From NCBI GenBank assembly GCA_045594645.1, contig JAZNYY010000086.1:1-18335 (forward strand): DNA of 18,335 nt. Direction: 5' to 3'. The position numbers and the translations under genes are program-made. Source of the DNA: Fimenecus sp045594645. GTDB lineage: Bacteria; Bacillota; Clostridia; Oscillospirales; Acutalibacteraceae. Positions 5,920-13,693 of this stretch are shown here, piece after piece; position 1 is the first letter of the stretch; each line of letters opens with the position of its first letter. The notes under the pieces were generated by a model. That model was not told the DNA's origin, searched no databases, and saw only the letters and a program-made list of their open reading frames with translations.

Positions 5920-7107
5920 ATGGATTATTATTTTTCTAAAAGAATTTCGGGGCTTCAGCCCTCAGCAATTCGTGAGATTTTAAAGGCTACGCAGGACCCC
6001 GCAATTATTCCCTTTGCGGCGGGCAATCCCGACGCGGCGGCTTTTCCCGTGGATGAGGTTAAAAAGCTTACGGCAGAAATCTTTGAAAGTGAGCCCATAA
6101 CTGCATTGCAATATGGCGTGACAGAGGGTTATACCCCTTTAAGAAATCGCCTTACCGCTTTTATTAAAGAAAAATATAATATCGGTAAAGATTTCGACAG
6201 CCTTATCGTGACCTCGGGCGCACAGCAGGTTATGGATTTAGCCACAAAGGCCCTCTGCGATTTGGGTGACACGGTAATATGTGAATGTCCGTCGTTTATA
6301 GGCTCTCTTAACTGCTTCCGTTCATACGGATGTGAGCTTGCGGGCGTGCCCGTTGAAGCAGACGGAATGAACATTGAAGCCCTTGAAAATGCTATTAAAA
6401 ATGCGCATAATCCGAGATTTATTTATACAATTCCTAATTTCCAAAATCCCTCGGGCGTTACAATGAGCCTTGAAAAGCGTAAAGCGGTTTATGAGCTTGC
6501 TAAAAAATACGGCTTGCTTATTTTAGAGGACAATCCTTATGGCGATTTGCGAGTTGCGGGTGAAGAAATCCCCTCAATCAAGAGCTTTGACGAGGACGGA
6601 ATTGTTATTTATGCGGGCTCATTCTCAAAATTGCTCGCTCCCGGAATTCGCGTGGGCTATATTTGTGCACCCGCACCGATTATTGCAAAAATGACCGTCG
6701 GTAAGCAGGCGTCAGATGTTCATACCCCCGTATTTTCACAGATGTTGGTTGATAAGTGGATGGAAAACTATGATGTTGACGCTCATATCGAGAAAATCCG
6801 CGGAATTTACCGCGAAAAGCTCAATCTTATGTGCGATTTGATTGATAGTGAGCTTGGCGATTTTGTGAAATATGTTCGTCCCGAAGGCGGGCTTTTCGTG
6901 TGGTGCGAATTGCCTTCAAATGTTGATATGCTTGAATTTGTAAAAGAATGTATCGCAAATAAGGTTGCAGTTGTGCCCGGCACGGCATTTATGATTAATG
7001 ACGAGCCGACAAATTGCTTTAGAATGAACTTCTCAACACCTTCAAACGAAAAAATTGTTGAGGGAATGAAGATTTTAGGTAAGGTTAAGAATAACTATGT
7101 CAGATAA
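5920..7107 (+). CDS. PLP-dependent aminotransferase, class I/II (2-aminoadipate / aromatic type)
   Basis: A 395-residue fold-type I aminotransferase. The N-terminal 'FSKRISGLQPSAIREILKAT' and 'IIPFAAGNPDAAAFPVDEV' resemble LysN-like and MocR-related aminotransferases without the GntR DNA-binding domain. 'TSGAQQVMDLATKAL', 'YTIPNFQNPSGVTMS' and 'YAGSFSKLLAPGIRVGY' (PLP lysine Lys237) are present and intact. The substrate cannot be read from the sequence; 2-aminoadipate, branched-chain and aromatic amino acids are all possible for this clade. The start has a modest GGTGA site. The gene overlaps rsmA by 11 bases and heads an operon whose later genes serve RNA maturation, so the pairing may be one of convenience. 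An AbrB-like regulator diverges from it. Confidence 0.88.
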   Translation: MDYYFSKRISGLQPSAIREILKATQDPAIIPFAAGNPDAAAFPVDEVKKLTAEIFESEPITALQYGVTEGYTPLRNRLTAFIKEKYNIGKDFDSLIVTSGAQQVMDLATKALCDLGDTVICECPSFIGSLNCFRSYGCELAGVPVEADGMNIEALENAIKNAHNPRFIYTIPNFQNPSGVTMSLEKRKAVYELAKKYGLLILEDNPYGDLRVAGEEIPSIKSFDEDGIVIYAGSFSKLLAPGIRVGYICAPAPIIAKMTVGKQASDVHTPVFSQMLVDKWMENYDVDAHIEKIRGIYREKLNLMCDLIDSELGDFVKYVRPEGGLFVWCELPSNVDMLEFVKECIANKVAVVPGTAFMINDEPTNCFRMNFSTPSNEKIVEGMKILGKVKNNYVR

Positions 7108-7981
7108 AAAGAATTACACACTCACCGATATTTCCGTTATAAAGCGGGTTATGGGTGAGCACGGAGTTACATTTTCAAAGGGCTTGGGGCAGAATTTCCT
7201 TGTGAACCCAACAGTTTGTCCCCGAATGGCAGAGGCAGTAAGAGAGAGCACCGAGGGTAAAATAGGTGTGCTTGAAATCGGCGCAGGTGTGGGAGTTCTC
7301 ACAAAAGAGCTTCTTGAACGGGCTGACAAGGTTGTCTGCGTTGAACTTGACACCCGACTTTTCCCCGTGCTCAATGATACTCTTGCGGGTTATGATAATC
7401 TTACGCTTATTAACGAAGACATTCTCAAAGCCGATTTGCAGGGCATAATAAAAGAGCATTTTGAGGGTATGGAGGTTTTTGTTTGCGCAAATTTGCCTTA
7501 CTATATCACTTCCCCCGTAATAATGCGACTTTTAGAAGAAAAATTGCCGTTTAATAAGATTATTGTTATGGTGCAGAGAGAAGCAGGCGACCGCCTTTGT
7601 GCTAAAGTGGGCACAAGAGAAAGCGGTGCGGTAACGGTTGCAGTTAATTATTATGCACAGGCGAAAAAGCTTTTTGATGTATCCCGTGGCTCGTTTATGC
7701 CCGCTCCTAATGTGGATAGCTGTGTAATTGAGCTTGATTTGACAAAGCGTGGCGATTACAAGGTAACCGATGAAAAGGTGCTCTTCAAAATGGTAAAATC
7801 CGCCTTTGCACAGAGAAGAAAAACTATTCTTAACTCGCTTTCAAGCGGAATGAGCATAGAAAAAGATAAAATTTCAAAGGCAGTTGAAATGGCGAATTTG
7901 AGCCCTACTGCCCGTGCAGAAGCGCTTACAATGGAGCAATTGGTTGAGCTTTCAAATAAAATTTGTGAGGTTACAAAATGA
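7097..7981 (+). CDS. rsmA: 16S rRNA dimethyladenosine transferase
   Basis: Dimethylates two adjacent adenosines in the 3'-end hairpin of 16S rRNA (A1518 and A1519 in E. coli numbering) using S-adenosylmethionine, a late step of small-subunit assembly; also known as KsgA. The 294-residue product carries 'FSKGLGQNFLVN' (residues 26-37), the SAM-binding motif I 'VLEIGAGVGVLT' (about 58-69), the acidic 'VELD' of motif II and the catalytic 'NLPYY' (132-136). The C-terminal 'FAQRRKTILNSLS' block is also typical. Length and motifs are complete. It overlaps the aminotransferase upstream by 11 bases and the TSCPD gene downstream by ATGA, so translation is probably coupled through the operon. Confidence 0.96.
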   Translation: MSDKKNYTLTDISVIKRVMGEHGVTFSKGLGQNFLVNPTVCPRMAEAVRESTEGKIGVLEIGAGVGVLTKELLERADKVVCVELDTRLFPVLNDTLAGYDNLTLINEDILKADLQGIIKEHFEGMEVFVCANLPYYITSPVIMRLLEEKLPFNKIIVMVQREAGDRLCAKVGTRESGAVTVAVNYYAQAKKLFDVSRGSFMPAPNVDSCVIELDLTKRGDYKVTDEKVLFKMVKSAFAQRRKTILNSLSSGMSIEKDKISKAVEMANLSPTARAEALTMEQLVELSNKICEVTK

Positions 7982-8232
7982 AATTCAGATACAGAACAAA
8001 AGGAACCTGCTCAGGTCAGATTGACCTTGAACTCCAGGACGGAATAATTAAAGATGTTGTGTTCTATGGCGGTTGCAACGGCAACCTTAAAGGCATTTCA
8101 ATGCTTGTTAAGGGTAAGCCTGCCACAGAGGTTATCGACAGCCTTAAAGGTCTTAAATGCGGATTTAAACAGACCTCTTGCCCCGACCAGTTAGCCCTTG
8201 CTTTAGAGGCGGCACTCAATGAGCAGAACTGA
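7978..8232 (+). CDS. TSCPD-domain protein (TIGR03905-like)
   Basis: An 84-residue protein whose whole length is one TSCPD domain, named after the Thr-Ser-Cys-Pro-Asp motif visible at residues 66-70. Cysteines at 11, 33, 61 and 68 could bind a metal. The domain is also found at the C terminus of vitamin B12-dependent ribonucleotide reductases, where it is thought to help substrate or DNA handling; the free-standing form has no established role. It starts at the ATGA overlap with rsmA and ends 14 bases inside cca, so it is locked in this RNA-maturation operon. Context hints at a role in RNA or nucleotide metabolism, but this is inference. Confidence 0.88.
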   Translation: MKFRYRTKGTCSGQIDLELQDGIIKDVVFYGGCNGNLKGISMLVKGKPATEVIDSLKGLKCGFKQTSCPDQLALALEAALNEQN

Positions 8233-9559
8233 ATTCAAATCTGCCTCAAAGCTTGCGGTTGAAACGCTTAATTCACAAGGCTATGAAGCGTATTTAATCG
8301 GCGGTAGTGTTCGTGATTTCATAATGGGCTTGCCCATTGGGGACATCGACATTACAACAAATGCAACACCACAGCAGGTGGAAGAGGTGTTCAAGAATTT
8401 TCGCGTTATTGAAACGGGCTTAAAGCACGGCACAGTTACGGTGCTTATTGACGGCGAGCCCCTTGAAATAACCACATATAGATGTGAGGGCACTTACTCT
8501 GACAACCGACACCCCGACAGCGTGACATTTTCAAAGCGTCTGGCGGACGATGTGGTGCGCCGTGATTTCACAATGAACGGTATCGCCTATGACTTCAAAA
8601 ACGGCTTTTGCGACCTTGTGGGCGGAATTGAGGATATAAATAATAAAACTATTCGTTGTATCGGCGACGCTGAAACAAGATTTCGTGAGGACGCATTAAG
8701 AATTTTGCGTGCATTAAGATTTTCAGCGGTTTTAGGCTTTGAGATTGAAGAAAACACAAAAAAAGCAATCCACAAATGCCGTGAATTACTTAATAATATT
8801 TCTGCTGAGAGAATTCGTGAAGAAGTGGTGAAATTAATTTGCGGAAAAAATGCATATTCGGTGCTGACTGAATTTTCAGATGTAATATGCGTGTTTATTC
8901 CTGAATTCAAATCCTGCGTAGGCTTTGAGCAGAAAAACCGACATCATATTCATGATGTTTACACCCATATTTTAAAGGCACTTGAACAAAGCAAGCCCGA
9001 GCCCGCCATTCGTCTTGCTCTGCTTTTTCACGATATTGGCAAGCCCGCGGTTGCGCATTTTGATGAGGATGGCGAGCAACATTTTTATTCTCACCCCAAA
9101 ATCAGTGCAGAAATGACCGACGAGATTATGACCCGACTTCGTTTTGATAATGAGACGAAAAACAAGGTTGTGACTCTTGTGAAATTCCACGATTCACCAA
9201 TAATGCTCAATAATGCGGATAAGCCCGACCGCAAACGACTTAAAAGAATTATGTCGCAAATCGGTAAGGATTTGATTTTCGATTTAATTGAAGTCAAACG
9301 GTGTGATAATTCAGCACAAAATCCATTTTATTATCGTGGTGACGATTTTTATGCAGAAACGCGCAATATAATAAATGAAATTATCAGCGAAAATGAGTGT
9401 TTTTCTGTTAAGGATTTGAAAATCAATGGAAATGATTTAATTGCTTTGGGATTTAAGGGTAAGGAAATCGGCGAAAAGCTCAACCTCTGCCTTGACGCGG
9501 TAATCGAGGGAAAAGTTGAGAATGAATATAAAAAACTGATAATTTTTGTTAAAGAATAA
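8219..9559 (+). CDS. cca: CCA tRNA nucleotidyltransferase with HD domain
   Basis: Adds or repairs the 3' CCA end of tRNAs from CTP and ATP without a template. The class II nucleotidyltransferase head has 'GGSVRD' (28-33), the metal-binding pair DID (42-44) and 'RRDFTMN' (114-120), which precedes the nucleotide-selecting region. A C-terminal HD domain shows 'ALLFHDIGKP' (His270-Asp271), typical of phosphohydrolase-like tails in many bacterial Cca proteins. The 446-residue length is normal. It overlaps the TSCPD gene by 14 bases and is the last gene of the operon. Its TAA stop coincides with the first bases of the inverted-repeat element that follows, so insertion of that element may have set the present C terminus. 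Confidence 0.95.
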   Translation: MSRTEFKSASKLAVETLNSQGYEAYLIGGSVRDFIMGLPIGDIDITTNATPQQVEEVFKNFRVIETGLKHGTVTVLIDGEPLEITTYRCEGTYSDNRHPDSVTFSKRLADDVVRRDFTMNGIAYDFKNGFCDLVGGIEDINNKTIRCIGDAETRFREDALRILRALRFSAVLGFEIEENTKKAIHKCRELLNNISAERIREEVVKLICGKNAYSVLTEFSDVICVFIPEFKSCVGFEQKNRHHIHDVYTHILKALEQSKPEPAIRLALLFHDIGKPAVAHFDEDGEQHFYSHPKISAEMTDEIMTRLRFDNETKNKVVTLVKFHDSPIMLNNADKPDRKRLKRIMSQIGKDLIFDLIEVKRCDNSAQNPFYYRGDDFYAETRNIINEIISENECFSVKDLKINGNDLIALGFKGKEIGEKLNLCLDAVIEGKVENEYKKLIIFVKE

Positions 9560-9678
9560 AGCGCCCCTTGTCAAAGGGGAGAGGGCCACGAAGTGGCGAG
9601 GGGATTCCTTTTAACAGGAATATGAATCCCTCCACCGCCTTAAAGGCGGTCCCCCTCCCTTTAACAAGGGAGGCTTTA
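9557..9678. repeat. MITE-like inverted-repeat element between converging genes
   Basis: A 122-bp imperfect palindrome. The left half begins TAAAGCGCCCCTTGT and the right half, read on the minus strand, begins TAAAGCCTCCCTTGT. The two halves stay alignable for about 50 bases each, through GGGATTC near the centre, with compensating changes in the inner hairpins. Inside are hairpins at about 9604-9621 (ATTCCT/AGGAAT) and in the left and right arms. It contains no credible gene. Similar GC-rich repeats are familiar from gut Clostridia, which suggests a multi-copy non-autonomous element; copy number cannot be judged here. Confidence 0.75.
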
Positions 9679-9686
9679 TTTTTTTT
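9654..9686 (+). terminator. Terminator formed by the right end of the repeat element
   Basis: CCTCCCTT (9654-9661) and AAGGGAGG (9666-9673) pair perfectly around a TAAC loop. CTTTA and then eight T (9679-9686) follow, making a strong stop for the cca operon. The left end of the same element forms a matching minus-strand hairpin (CCCCTTTG/CAAAGGGG-type arms near 9563-9580) followed by CGCTTTATT, which would stop the cysteine-rich gene's transcript. Confidence 0.8.
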
Positions 9687-9691
9687 GTTTA

Positions 9692-10528
9692 TTAATCTGC
9701 ACATCCGCAACCCATTGGGTAGCTATCTTTTAAGCAGCCCTCTTTTGGCGGGAAGAATTCATCAATGGGGAACTGAATTTTTCTGAATGCGTCGCAGGGG
9801 TCATCGGTTTCACAACTACATTCTTTCTTGGGTATGCAGAAATCATATGCGGGTATAAGCATTTGCACATCGCGTTCAAGCTGAACAATTGTGAAAATAC
9901 CAAGGGTGACGGTAACTGCTTTTTCGGGGTCACGCTCGTAAGATTCAAAATCACCGTCAAAGCAACGGCATACGCATCTTGGTAATCTTGACGGCTTACA
10001 ACAACTGTCGTGGTGGCAACAATCCACTACTCTGCAAAGCTTTGCATCAAGGCAAATGGGGTCAACGGTCTGTACCTTTGCTCTCGGGTTAGTGTTGACT
10101 ACATCAAGCTGATTGTCAATATCACCGCAAGAGAATTCTGACGAGAATACCTTTACATTACCCTCTGAGCCGTAGAGAATGCATTTCTTTGAGAAGGTCG
10201 CCAAGCCCTCAACCATTGTTGGCGGATTTGTGTGACCGCAGAAAACATCAAGGCAGATTTTAAAGAAATAAGTGATGTCGACAGAGTAAAAACCTCGGTT
10301 AAAGGGAACTCTTTCAACTTCGATGAATGCGTTAAGTACTTCAGCACCGCGACAACGGACATTTGTTGCTCTGTCAATGACACATTGTGCAGAATCTGTG
10401 AAATAAACTCTTAAATCCTCAAGGCAATCCTTGTCGGCGCAGGAGTCATAAACTCTGTTGGTGTCAATGCAGACGGCTTCTTTTATTTTTGACGGCATTT
10501 TGTCATTACAAAATTTGTTTTCAGACAT
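9692..10528 (-). CDS. Very cysteine-rich protein of unknown function
   Basis: A 278-residue protein with 26 cysteines (about 9%), clustered in the middle and at the C terminus ('VVDCCHHDSCCKPSR', 'RCVCRCFDG', 'ECSCETDDPC', 'GCGCAD'). It has no signal peptide or membrane segment. The N-terminal part ('CIDTNRVYDSCADKDCLEDL' and later 'FNRGFYSVDITYFFKI') has the alternating look of a beta-rich domain. It reminds me of uncharacterised Clostridia proteins with SPOCS/DUF3794-like folds linked to spore coats; I could not confirm this. I chose the ATG at 10528, seven bases after GGGAGG, instead of an upstream in-frame start. Its ribosome site lies in a long hairpin and a sporulation-type -10 box is upstream. 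A coat, crust or metal-binding role is plausible but unproven. Confidence 0.8.
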   Translation of the reverse strand: MSENKFCNDKMPSKIKEAVCIDTNRVYDSCADKDCLEDLRVYFTDSAQCVIDRATNVRCRGAEVLNAFIEVERVPFNRGFYSVDITYFFKICLDVFCGHTNPPTMVEGLATFSKKCILYGSEGNVKVFSSEFSCGDIDNQLDVVNTNPRAKVQTVDPICLDAKLCRVVDCCHHDSCCKPSRLPRCVCRCFDGDFESYERDPEKAVTVTLGIFTIVQLERDVQMLIPAYDFCIPKKECSCETDDPCDAFRKIQFPIDEFFPPKEGCLKDSYPMGCGCAD

Positions 10529-10530
10529 AT

Positions 10531-10610
10531 AAAAACCTCCCGTAAAAATTATCAACTGACAGTACCATTGTATGACGCATTGATAATTTTGTTACAGGAG
10601 GTTGATTTTT
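10531..10610 (-). terminator. Long hairpin: MATE terminator overlapping the next ribosome site
   Basis: Arms 10534-10555 and 10580-10603 are imperfect complements over about 22 bp (AACCTCC...ATTATCAA against TTGATAAT...GGAGGTT) around a 24-base loop. On the minus strand the stem is followed by TTTTT, so it can end transcripts from the MATE gene. The same descending arm holds GGGAGG, the ribosome site of the cysteine-rich gene, so any readthrough message would have that site paired. Confidence 0.65.
10567..10574 (-). promoter_or_regulatory. Possible sporulation sigma (E/K-type) -10 box
   Basis: On the minus strand this reads CATACAAT, matching the known -10 consensus of sigma-E (CATACAMT) and most of sigma-K (CATAnnnTA). 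An AC dinucleotide lies 16 bases upstream, where sigma-K wants one; no good sigma-E -35 is present. A start near 10560 would give a short leader to the ATG at 10528 and leave out the upstream arm of the hairpin. A short motif match only. Confidence 0.35.
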
Positions 10611-10616
10611 ATTATT

Positions 10617-11996
10617 TTATATCATTTCATTTATTCTTTGCTTTGCTCGGCGCATAGTCTTTGCAAGGAAAATCGCACTTAAAATAAGTGATACACATTC
10701 AGCTATGGGGAATGCAAACCAAACAAGCTCAAGGCGACCTGTTTGTGAGAGTAACCACGCAACAGGTAAAAGAACAAGCAATTGACGGCAAACAGAAACT
10801 ATAAGGCTGTGTGTGGGGTTGCCGATTGCCTGACAAACCGAGCCTGCAATAATGCAGAAGCCCGCCAATACAAAATGAATACCGATAATTCTGAGTGCCG
10901 GTACACCAATTGCAAGCATTTCTTCTGACGCATTAAAGAATGAGAGAAGCACATCGGGAATAAGCTCAAAAGCAATGAGTCCCAAAGTCATAATCGACAT
11001 TGCAATTGCAATTGAAAGTGTAACGGTTTTCTTAATTCTCTTAAGATTTTTTGCACCGTAGTTATAGGCAACAATCGGCACCATACCGTTATTAAGACCA
11101 AAGATGGGCATAAATATAAAGCTTTGAAGCTTAAAGTATGCACCGAAAACTGCAGTAGCGGTTGTTGTGAAAGCAATAAGAATTTTGTTAAGACAGAAGG
11201 TCATTATAGAGCCGATTGACTGCATAATGATTGACGGCAGACCAATTTTGTAAATATCCTTAACGATTTTAGTGTCCCAACGGATAAGCTTTGTGCTGAT
11301 GTGCACTTCGGGATTAAGCTTCACATTGAAGATAATTGCCAGAATTGCCGCCACAATTTGACCTGCAACGGTGGCAATAGCCGCACCCGCAACTTCGAGC
11401 CTCGGAAAGCCTAAAAGTCCGAAAATAAGAATGGGGTCAAGAATAATGTTGATAATTGCACCCACAAGATGTGTAATCATTGTAAGGAATGTTCTGCCCG
11501 TTGCCTGTAATATCTTCTCAAAGCAGAATTGCCCGAAAATGCCTACTGAAAAAGTAAGACATATTGTTGCGTAGTCTGTGCCGTATTCAACGATTTCCTC
11601 AACATCTGTTTGCATCATAAAGAATGGGCGTGAGGCAACAAGACCGATTGCGATAAACACAATACAACTGAGTGCAAAAAGGAAAATGCCTGTATTTGCA
11701 ACTCTGTTTGCACGGTCGAATTTTTTAGCGCCCAAAGCTTGTGAAAGTAATGCGTTCATACCAACTGCAGTACCACCGCAAACCGCAATCATAAGCTGTT
11801 GCAGGGGAAAAGCCAATGACACGGCGTTGAGTGCGTTTTCGCTTAACTGAGAAACGAAAATACTGTCAACAATATTATAGCAAGCCTGCACAATCATTGA
11901 AATCATCATTGGTGCAGACATACTAATAAGTAGTTTTGCTATGGGCATTGTGCCCATTTTATTTTCTTGAGGTGGATTAAACTTTTTTTCTTCCAT
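10617..11996 (-). CDS. MATE family multidrug/cation exporter
   Basis: An inner-membrane antiporter of about 12 membrane helices that exports drugs or metabolites against H+ or Na+. The 459-residue length is right for the family. Typical parts are the opening 'PIAKLLISMSAPMMISMIVQ' and 'NIVDSIFVSQLSENALNAVS', the 'MNALLSQALGAK' loop, 'LQATGRTFLTMITHLVGAI' and, in the second half, 'NNGMVPIVAYNYGAK'. I place the start at the ATG at 11996, preceded by AAGGAAG at good distance. A longer frame would need a TTG start and adds ten residues unlike the family. It is a single gene, separated from the BY-kinase upstream by a terminator hairpin and from the cysteine-rich gene by another. The substrate cannot be inferred. 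Confidence 0.93.
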   Translation of the reverse strand: MEEKKFNPPQENKMGTMPIAKLLISMSAPMMISMIVQACYNIVDSIFVSQLSENALNAVSLAFPLQQLMIAVCGGTAVGMNALLSQALGAKKFDRANRVANTGIFLFALSCIVFIAIGLVASRPFFMMQTDVEEIVEYGTDYATICLTFSVGIFGQFCFEKILQATGRTFLTMITHLVGAIINIILDPILIFGLLGFPRLEVAGAAIATVAGQIVAAILAIIFNVKLNPEVHISTKLIRWDTKIVKDIYKIGLPSIIMQSIGSIMTFCLNKILIAFTTTATAVFGAYFKLQSFIFMPIFGLNNGMVPIVAYNYGAKNLKRIKKTVTLSIAIAMSIMTLGLIAFELIPDVLLSFFNASEEMLAIGVPALRIIGIHFVLAGFCIIAGSVCQAIGNPTHSLIVSVCRQLLVLLPVAWLLSQTGRLELVWFAFPIAECVSLILSAIFLAKTMRRAKQRINEMI

Positions 11997-12029
11997 TTTA
12001 TACTTCCTTAATAACCGATTAGACAAAAT

Positions 12030-12064
12030 ACAAGCCGTACTCTTTGCCTTGAAGTACGGCTTGT
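12030..12064 (-). terminator. Terminator after the BY-kinase gene
   Basis: ACAAGCCGTACT (12030-12041) and its exact complement (12053-12064) form a 12-bp stem with an 11-base loop, 18 bases past the kinase stop. The minus-strand tail is ATTTTGTC, short of a full T-run; the plus-strand side has five T. It probably reduces rather than abolishes readthrough into the MATE gene, for which no clear separate promoter is visible. Confidence 0.7.
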
Positions 12065-12081
12065 TGTGTTTTTAATTTAAC

Positions 12082-13578
12082 TTATTTTTTACTGTCATCG
12101 CCGTAGCCGTAACCATAGCCGTAACCATAGCCGTAGCCATAACCGTAGCCGTAACCCTTCTTGCTTCTCTTACCCTTAATCTTTGAAGCAGAGTTGCTTT
12201 CAGCATTGTTGTAGATACAACCGATAACTTCTGCACTTGTGCTTTCCATATCTTCGATTGTTTTCTTGATACGGCGCTTTGATGAGAAGTCGTTACGAAC
12301 AACCATTACACAACCGTCAGCGTGCTGTGCAATAATTGCAGCGTCAGCAACAAGACCTGCGGGGGGAGTGTCAATGATTACATAGTCAAATTCGTTCTTA
12401 ACAGCTTCAATAATGTCGCCCATTTCATCAGAAGCAAGAATTTCAGCAGATTCTGCAACAGGCTGACTTGTAACAAGAAGGAAAAGATTGAACTTCTCGA
12501 AATACTTAATTGAATCGCTTAATGACTTTTCGCCACGAACAACACCGGGAAGACCAGTTTCGTTAGCGGCTGAAATACCAAGCTCTTTGTAAACTGAAGG
12601 CTTACGAAGGTCAGCATCAATAAGAAGAACTGACTTGCCGTTCTTTGCAAGTGCCAAAGCAGTGTTTGTTGCAGTTGTTGTTTTGCCCTCGTTTGCAGAG
12701 TTACTTGTAAATACAAATGTCTTGTAATTTTTACGCTTTGAAACATTTTCAATCTTTGTACGGATAAGCTTGAAGGACTCAATGAATAAGAAGCCTGTCT
12801 TTTTATCTGTGATAAGAAGGTTCTGTTTTTCACCCTTTTTGCCTGACTTTTTGATATGAACAATTGTGCCGAGAATTTTGCTGCCAATCTTATTTGTAAT
12901 ATCATCAGCAGTTTTAACTGTATCTTTGATGAAGATTGTAAGGCAGATTGCAAGAACTACCACACCTGCACCTGCAACAAAACCGAGAAGGGTATAAAGA
13001 AGAGTGCTGTTATTGCCATTTGCTCTTTCGGGTTTAACAGGTTCGTCAATAAGAATTGCACGGGTGTTCTGATATGCTTTTTCAGTAATCTGGCTATAGT
13101 TGTTTGCATAGCTTACTGCAACTGCATATGAAACATCGGGGTCAGTACTTGTGATTGAAAGTGAAATAATGGATGTGTCTTCAACAAGGCTTGTGTTAAT
13201 CATACCCATAACATCTGCACCTGTCAAAGGTTCGCCGTTCATTGTGTAGCCGCTGTTCTTAGCAACAAGGTCCATAAGGCTGTTGGTTTCAGTCATGATG
13301 ATAGCATAGTTTCTTGCAAGGCTGATACCGGCACTGATGTCAGATACTGTTTGACCGCCTGTGATAGTGTTTTCTCCCTTGTTATCAACAACGAAACGCA
13401 TTGTGCAGGTGTATGTTGGTGTGTAAGTTGCTTTTGCAACACCAAAGCCCACGCCTGCGCAGATAATAGCTGCAAGTGCTATTATCCACCATTTTTGAAG
13501 AACTCTTACTGCATATTGCAATATGGTTTCAAAATCGAGACTTTCTTCAACATTAGTGTTTTTTGCATTGTACTCCAT
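12082..13578 (-). CDS. BY-kinase: fused chain-length regulator and tyrosine autokinase (Wzc/CpsCD type)
   Basis: A 498-residue membrane protein that controls polymerisation and export of surface polysaccharide through cycles of tyrosine autophosphorylation. The N-terminal Wzz-like domain is bounded by membrane helices at about 30-48 and 193-217. The cytosolic kinase domain shows Walker A 'SNSANEGKTTTA' (Lys299), Walker A' 'VLLIDADLRKP' (about 317-327) and Walker B 'YVIIDTPP' (about 399-406). A basic linker then leads to the tyrosine cluster, here nine GY dipeptides (475-493) before DDSKK. Firmicutes often split adaptor and kinase into two proteins; here they are fused. I chose the ATG at 13578, eight bases after GGGAG; longer starts need TTG. 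No glycosyltransferase or flippase genes adjoin it, so its polysaccharide locus must lie elsewhere. Confidence 0.93.
   Translation of the reverse strand: MEYNAKNTNVEESLDFETILQYAVRVLQKWWIIALAAIICAGVGFGVAKATYTPTYTCTMRFVVDNKGENTITGGQTVSDISAGISLARNYAIIMTETNSLMDLVAKNSGYTMNGEPLTGADVMGMINTSLVEDTSIISLSITSTDPDVSYAVAVSYANNYSQITEKAYQNTRAILIDEPVKPERANGNNSTLLYTLLGFVAGAGVVVLAICLTIFIKDTVKTADDITNKIGSKILGTIVHIKKSGKKGEKQNLLITDKKTGFLFIESFKLIRTKIENVSKRKNYKTFVFTSNSANEGKTTTATNTALALAKNGKSVLLIDADLRKPSVYKELGISAANETGLPGVVRGEKSLSDSIKYFEKFNLFLLVTSQPVAESAEILASDEMGDIIEAVKNEFDYVIIDTPPAGLVADAAIIAQHADGCVMVVRNDFSSKRRIKKTIEDMESTSAEVIGCIYNNAESNSASKIKGKRSKKGYGYGYGYGYGYGYGYGYGDDSKK
12100..12156 (-). repeat. Coding 6-bp repeat for the (GY) tyrosine tail
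   Basis: 57 bases encode G followed by alternating Y and G, with nine tyrosines. The unit is GGY-TAY with third bases varying between C and T, so the DNA is not a perfect microsatellite. Gain or loss of units by slippage would keep the frame and change the number of phosphorylatable tyrosines. Confidence 0.85.
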
Positions 13579-13635
13579 ATCATTAACTCCCATCAAGAAA
13601 TTTTCATAATACTACATTTAAAATATAATCAATTA

Positions 13636-13664
13636 ATTATAGCAAAGCATTTTCATTTATGCAA
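13636..13664 (-). promoter_or_regulatory. Promoter of the BY-kinase gene
   Basis: On the minus strand, TTGCAT (13664-13659) is followed by 17 bases and a perfect TATAAT (13641-13636), 58 bases before the ATG. It gives the kinase its own transcription start, separate from the four-gene operon upstream, which shows no clear terminator between the ABC gene and this promoter. Confidence 0.7.
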
Positions 13665-13693
13665 TGTTTTTTAGCAAGTTTTTACCGGCAAAA

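Noticed and set aside
9568..9786. Open frame of 72 codons on the plus strand across the inverted-repeat element
   Set aside because: It covers the terminator and the antisense of the cysteine-rich gene, has no ribosome site, and its residues come from the repeat.
11941..11957. Perfect 7-bp palindrome ATGGGCA/TGCCCAT
   Set aside because: It lies inside the MATE coding region and is explained by the codons for 'MGTMPIA'; no neighbouring regulatory context.
11997..12026. Longer MATE N terminus from a TTG at 12026
   Set aside because: The added residues are unlike the family, and AAGGAAG is placed correctly for the ATG at 11996.
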